Part shown: positions 15,709 to 15,863 of the stretch, one piece after another
Position numbering within the stretch: the stretch's first letter is position 1
How the letters are laid out: every line of letters begins with the position of its first letter
Assembly: GCA_963652075.1 (NCBI GenBank)
Contig: CAVJRQ010000059.1
Coordinates: 1-15,863 of the forward strand
Origin: Phocaeicola_A sp963652075
GTDB lineage: Bacteria > Bacteroidota > Bacteroidia > Bacteroidales > Bacteroidaceae
Direction of reading: 5' to 3'
Length of the DNA: 15,863 bases
Program-made: the position numbers and the translations under genes
Notes under the pieces: model-generated
Database searches by the model: none
Told to the model about the DNA's origin: nothing
The model's input: the letters and a program-made list of their open reading frames with translations, nothing else

Positions 15709-15863
15709 GAGGGCAATGGCAAGAAGCTGTAGCTACGATACCCGTGGTTACGGAGACTGATGGTGACAATGCCCCCAATTTACAGGGCACTGATACGGAG
15801 GACAGCGATGACTTAGTACAGATTTACTTTACACCGTTTTAACACTTTAAAAAGTAAAGAAAT
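15709..15863. other. Right-edge intergenic segment
   Basis: No gene with a usable start is visible in these 155 bases. One plus-strand frame is open from 15675 to a TAA at 15840-15842 and ends in an acidic stretch (TETDGDNAPNLQGTDTEDSD, then DLVQIYFTPF). It has no ATG, GTG or TTG, so it may be chance or a remnant. TTTACTTT at 15823-15830 and AAAGTAAA at 15851-15858 form an AT-only inverted repeat with a 20-base loop, too weak to call a terminator. Confidence 0.4.

Noticed and set aside
15823..15858. Inverted repeat TTTACTTT/AAAGTAAA as a ppx terminator
   Set aside because: The stem has almost no GC pairs and a 20-base loop, so it is unlikely to be stable.

Overview
The window looks like a chromosomal stretch from a member of the Bacteroidales (Bacteroidota). 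It has a SusC/SusD pair, -7 promoter boxes of the TAnnTTTG type, weak or absent Shine-Dalgarno sequences, and a SusD lipoprotein signal followed by acidic residues. The GC content is moderate to high for the group (a little over half in the left part, somewhat lower in ppk/ppx). That fits Prevotellaceae or Barnesiellaceae-like lineages better than classical Bacteroides, but I cannot fix the genus. There are eleven complete genes, no RNA genes, no insertion sequences and no CRISPR array. Genes cover nearly everything, and the longest non-coding gap is about 256 bases.

Region 1 (about 139-2540, minus strand) is a two-gene salvage operon. A uracil-phosphoribosyltransferase-like protein with a long C-terminal extension is followed by a CodB-type cytosine permease. 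Region 2 (about 2640-6558, plus strand) holds an Fsr-type MFS exporter and an O6-alkylguanine-DNA alkyltransferase that overlap by ATGA, then a MATE exporter and a small HD-domain hydrolase. A 27-base promoter segment occurs almost identically before the MFS gene and before the MATE gene.

Region 3 (6570-12540, minus strand) is a susC-susD-histidine phosphatase operon. A strong 37-base hairpin lies between susD and the phosphatase gene. Region 4 (12700-15708, plus strand) is ppk (polyphosphate kinase) overlapping ppx (exopolyphosphatase), transcribed divergently from susC.

Taken together, regions 3 and 4 suggest a phosphorus locus. An outer-membrane SusCD importer and an exported phosphomonoesterase could capture and release phosphate from an organic phosphate, and the polyphosphate enzymes next door could store and mobilise it. 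The shared intergenic region contains two TTTACA-like hexamers with an 11-base period, the layout of a Pho box, which supports this idea without proving it. The substrate of the SusCD pair is not readable from the sequence.
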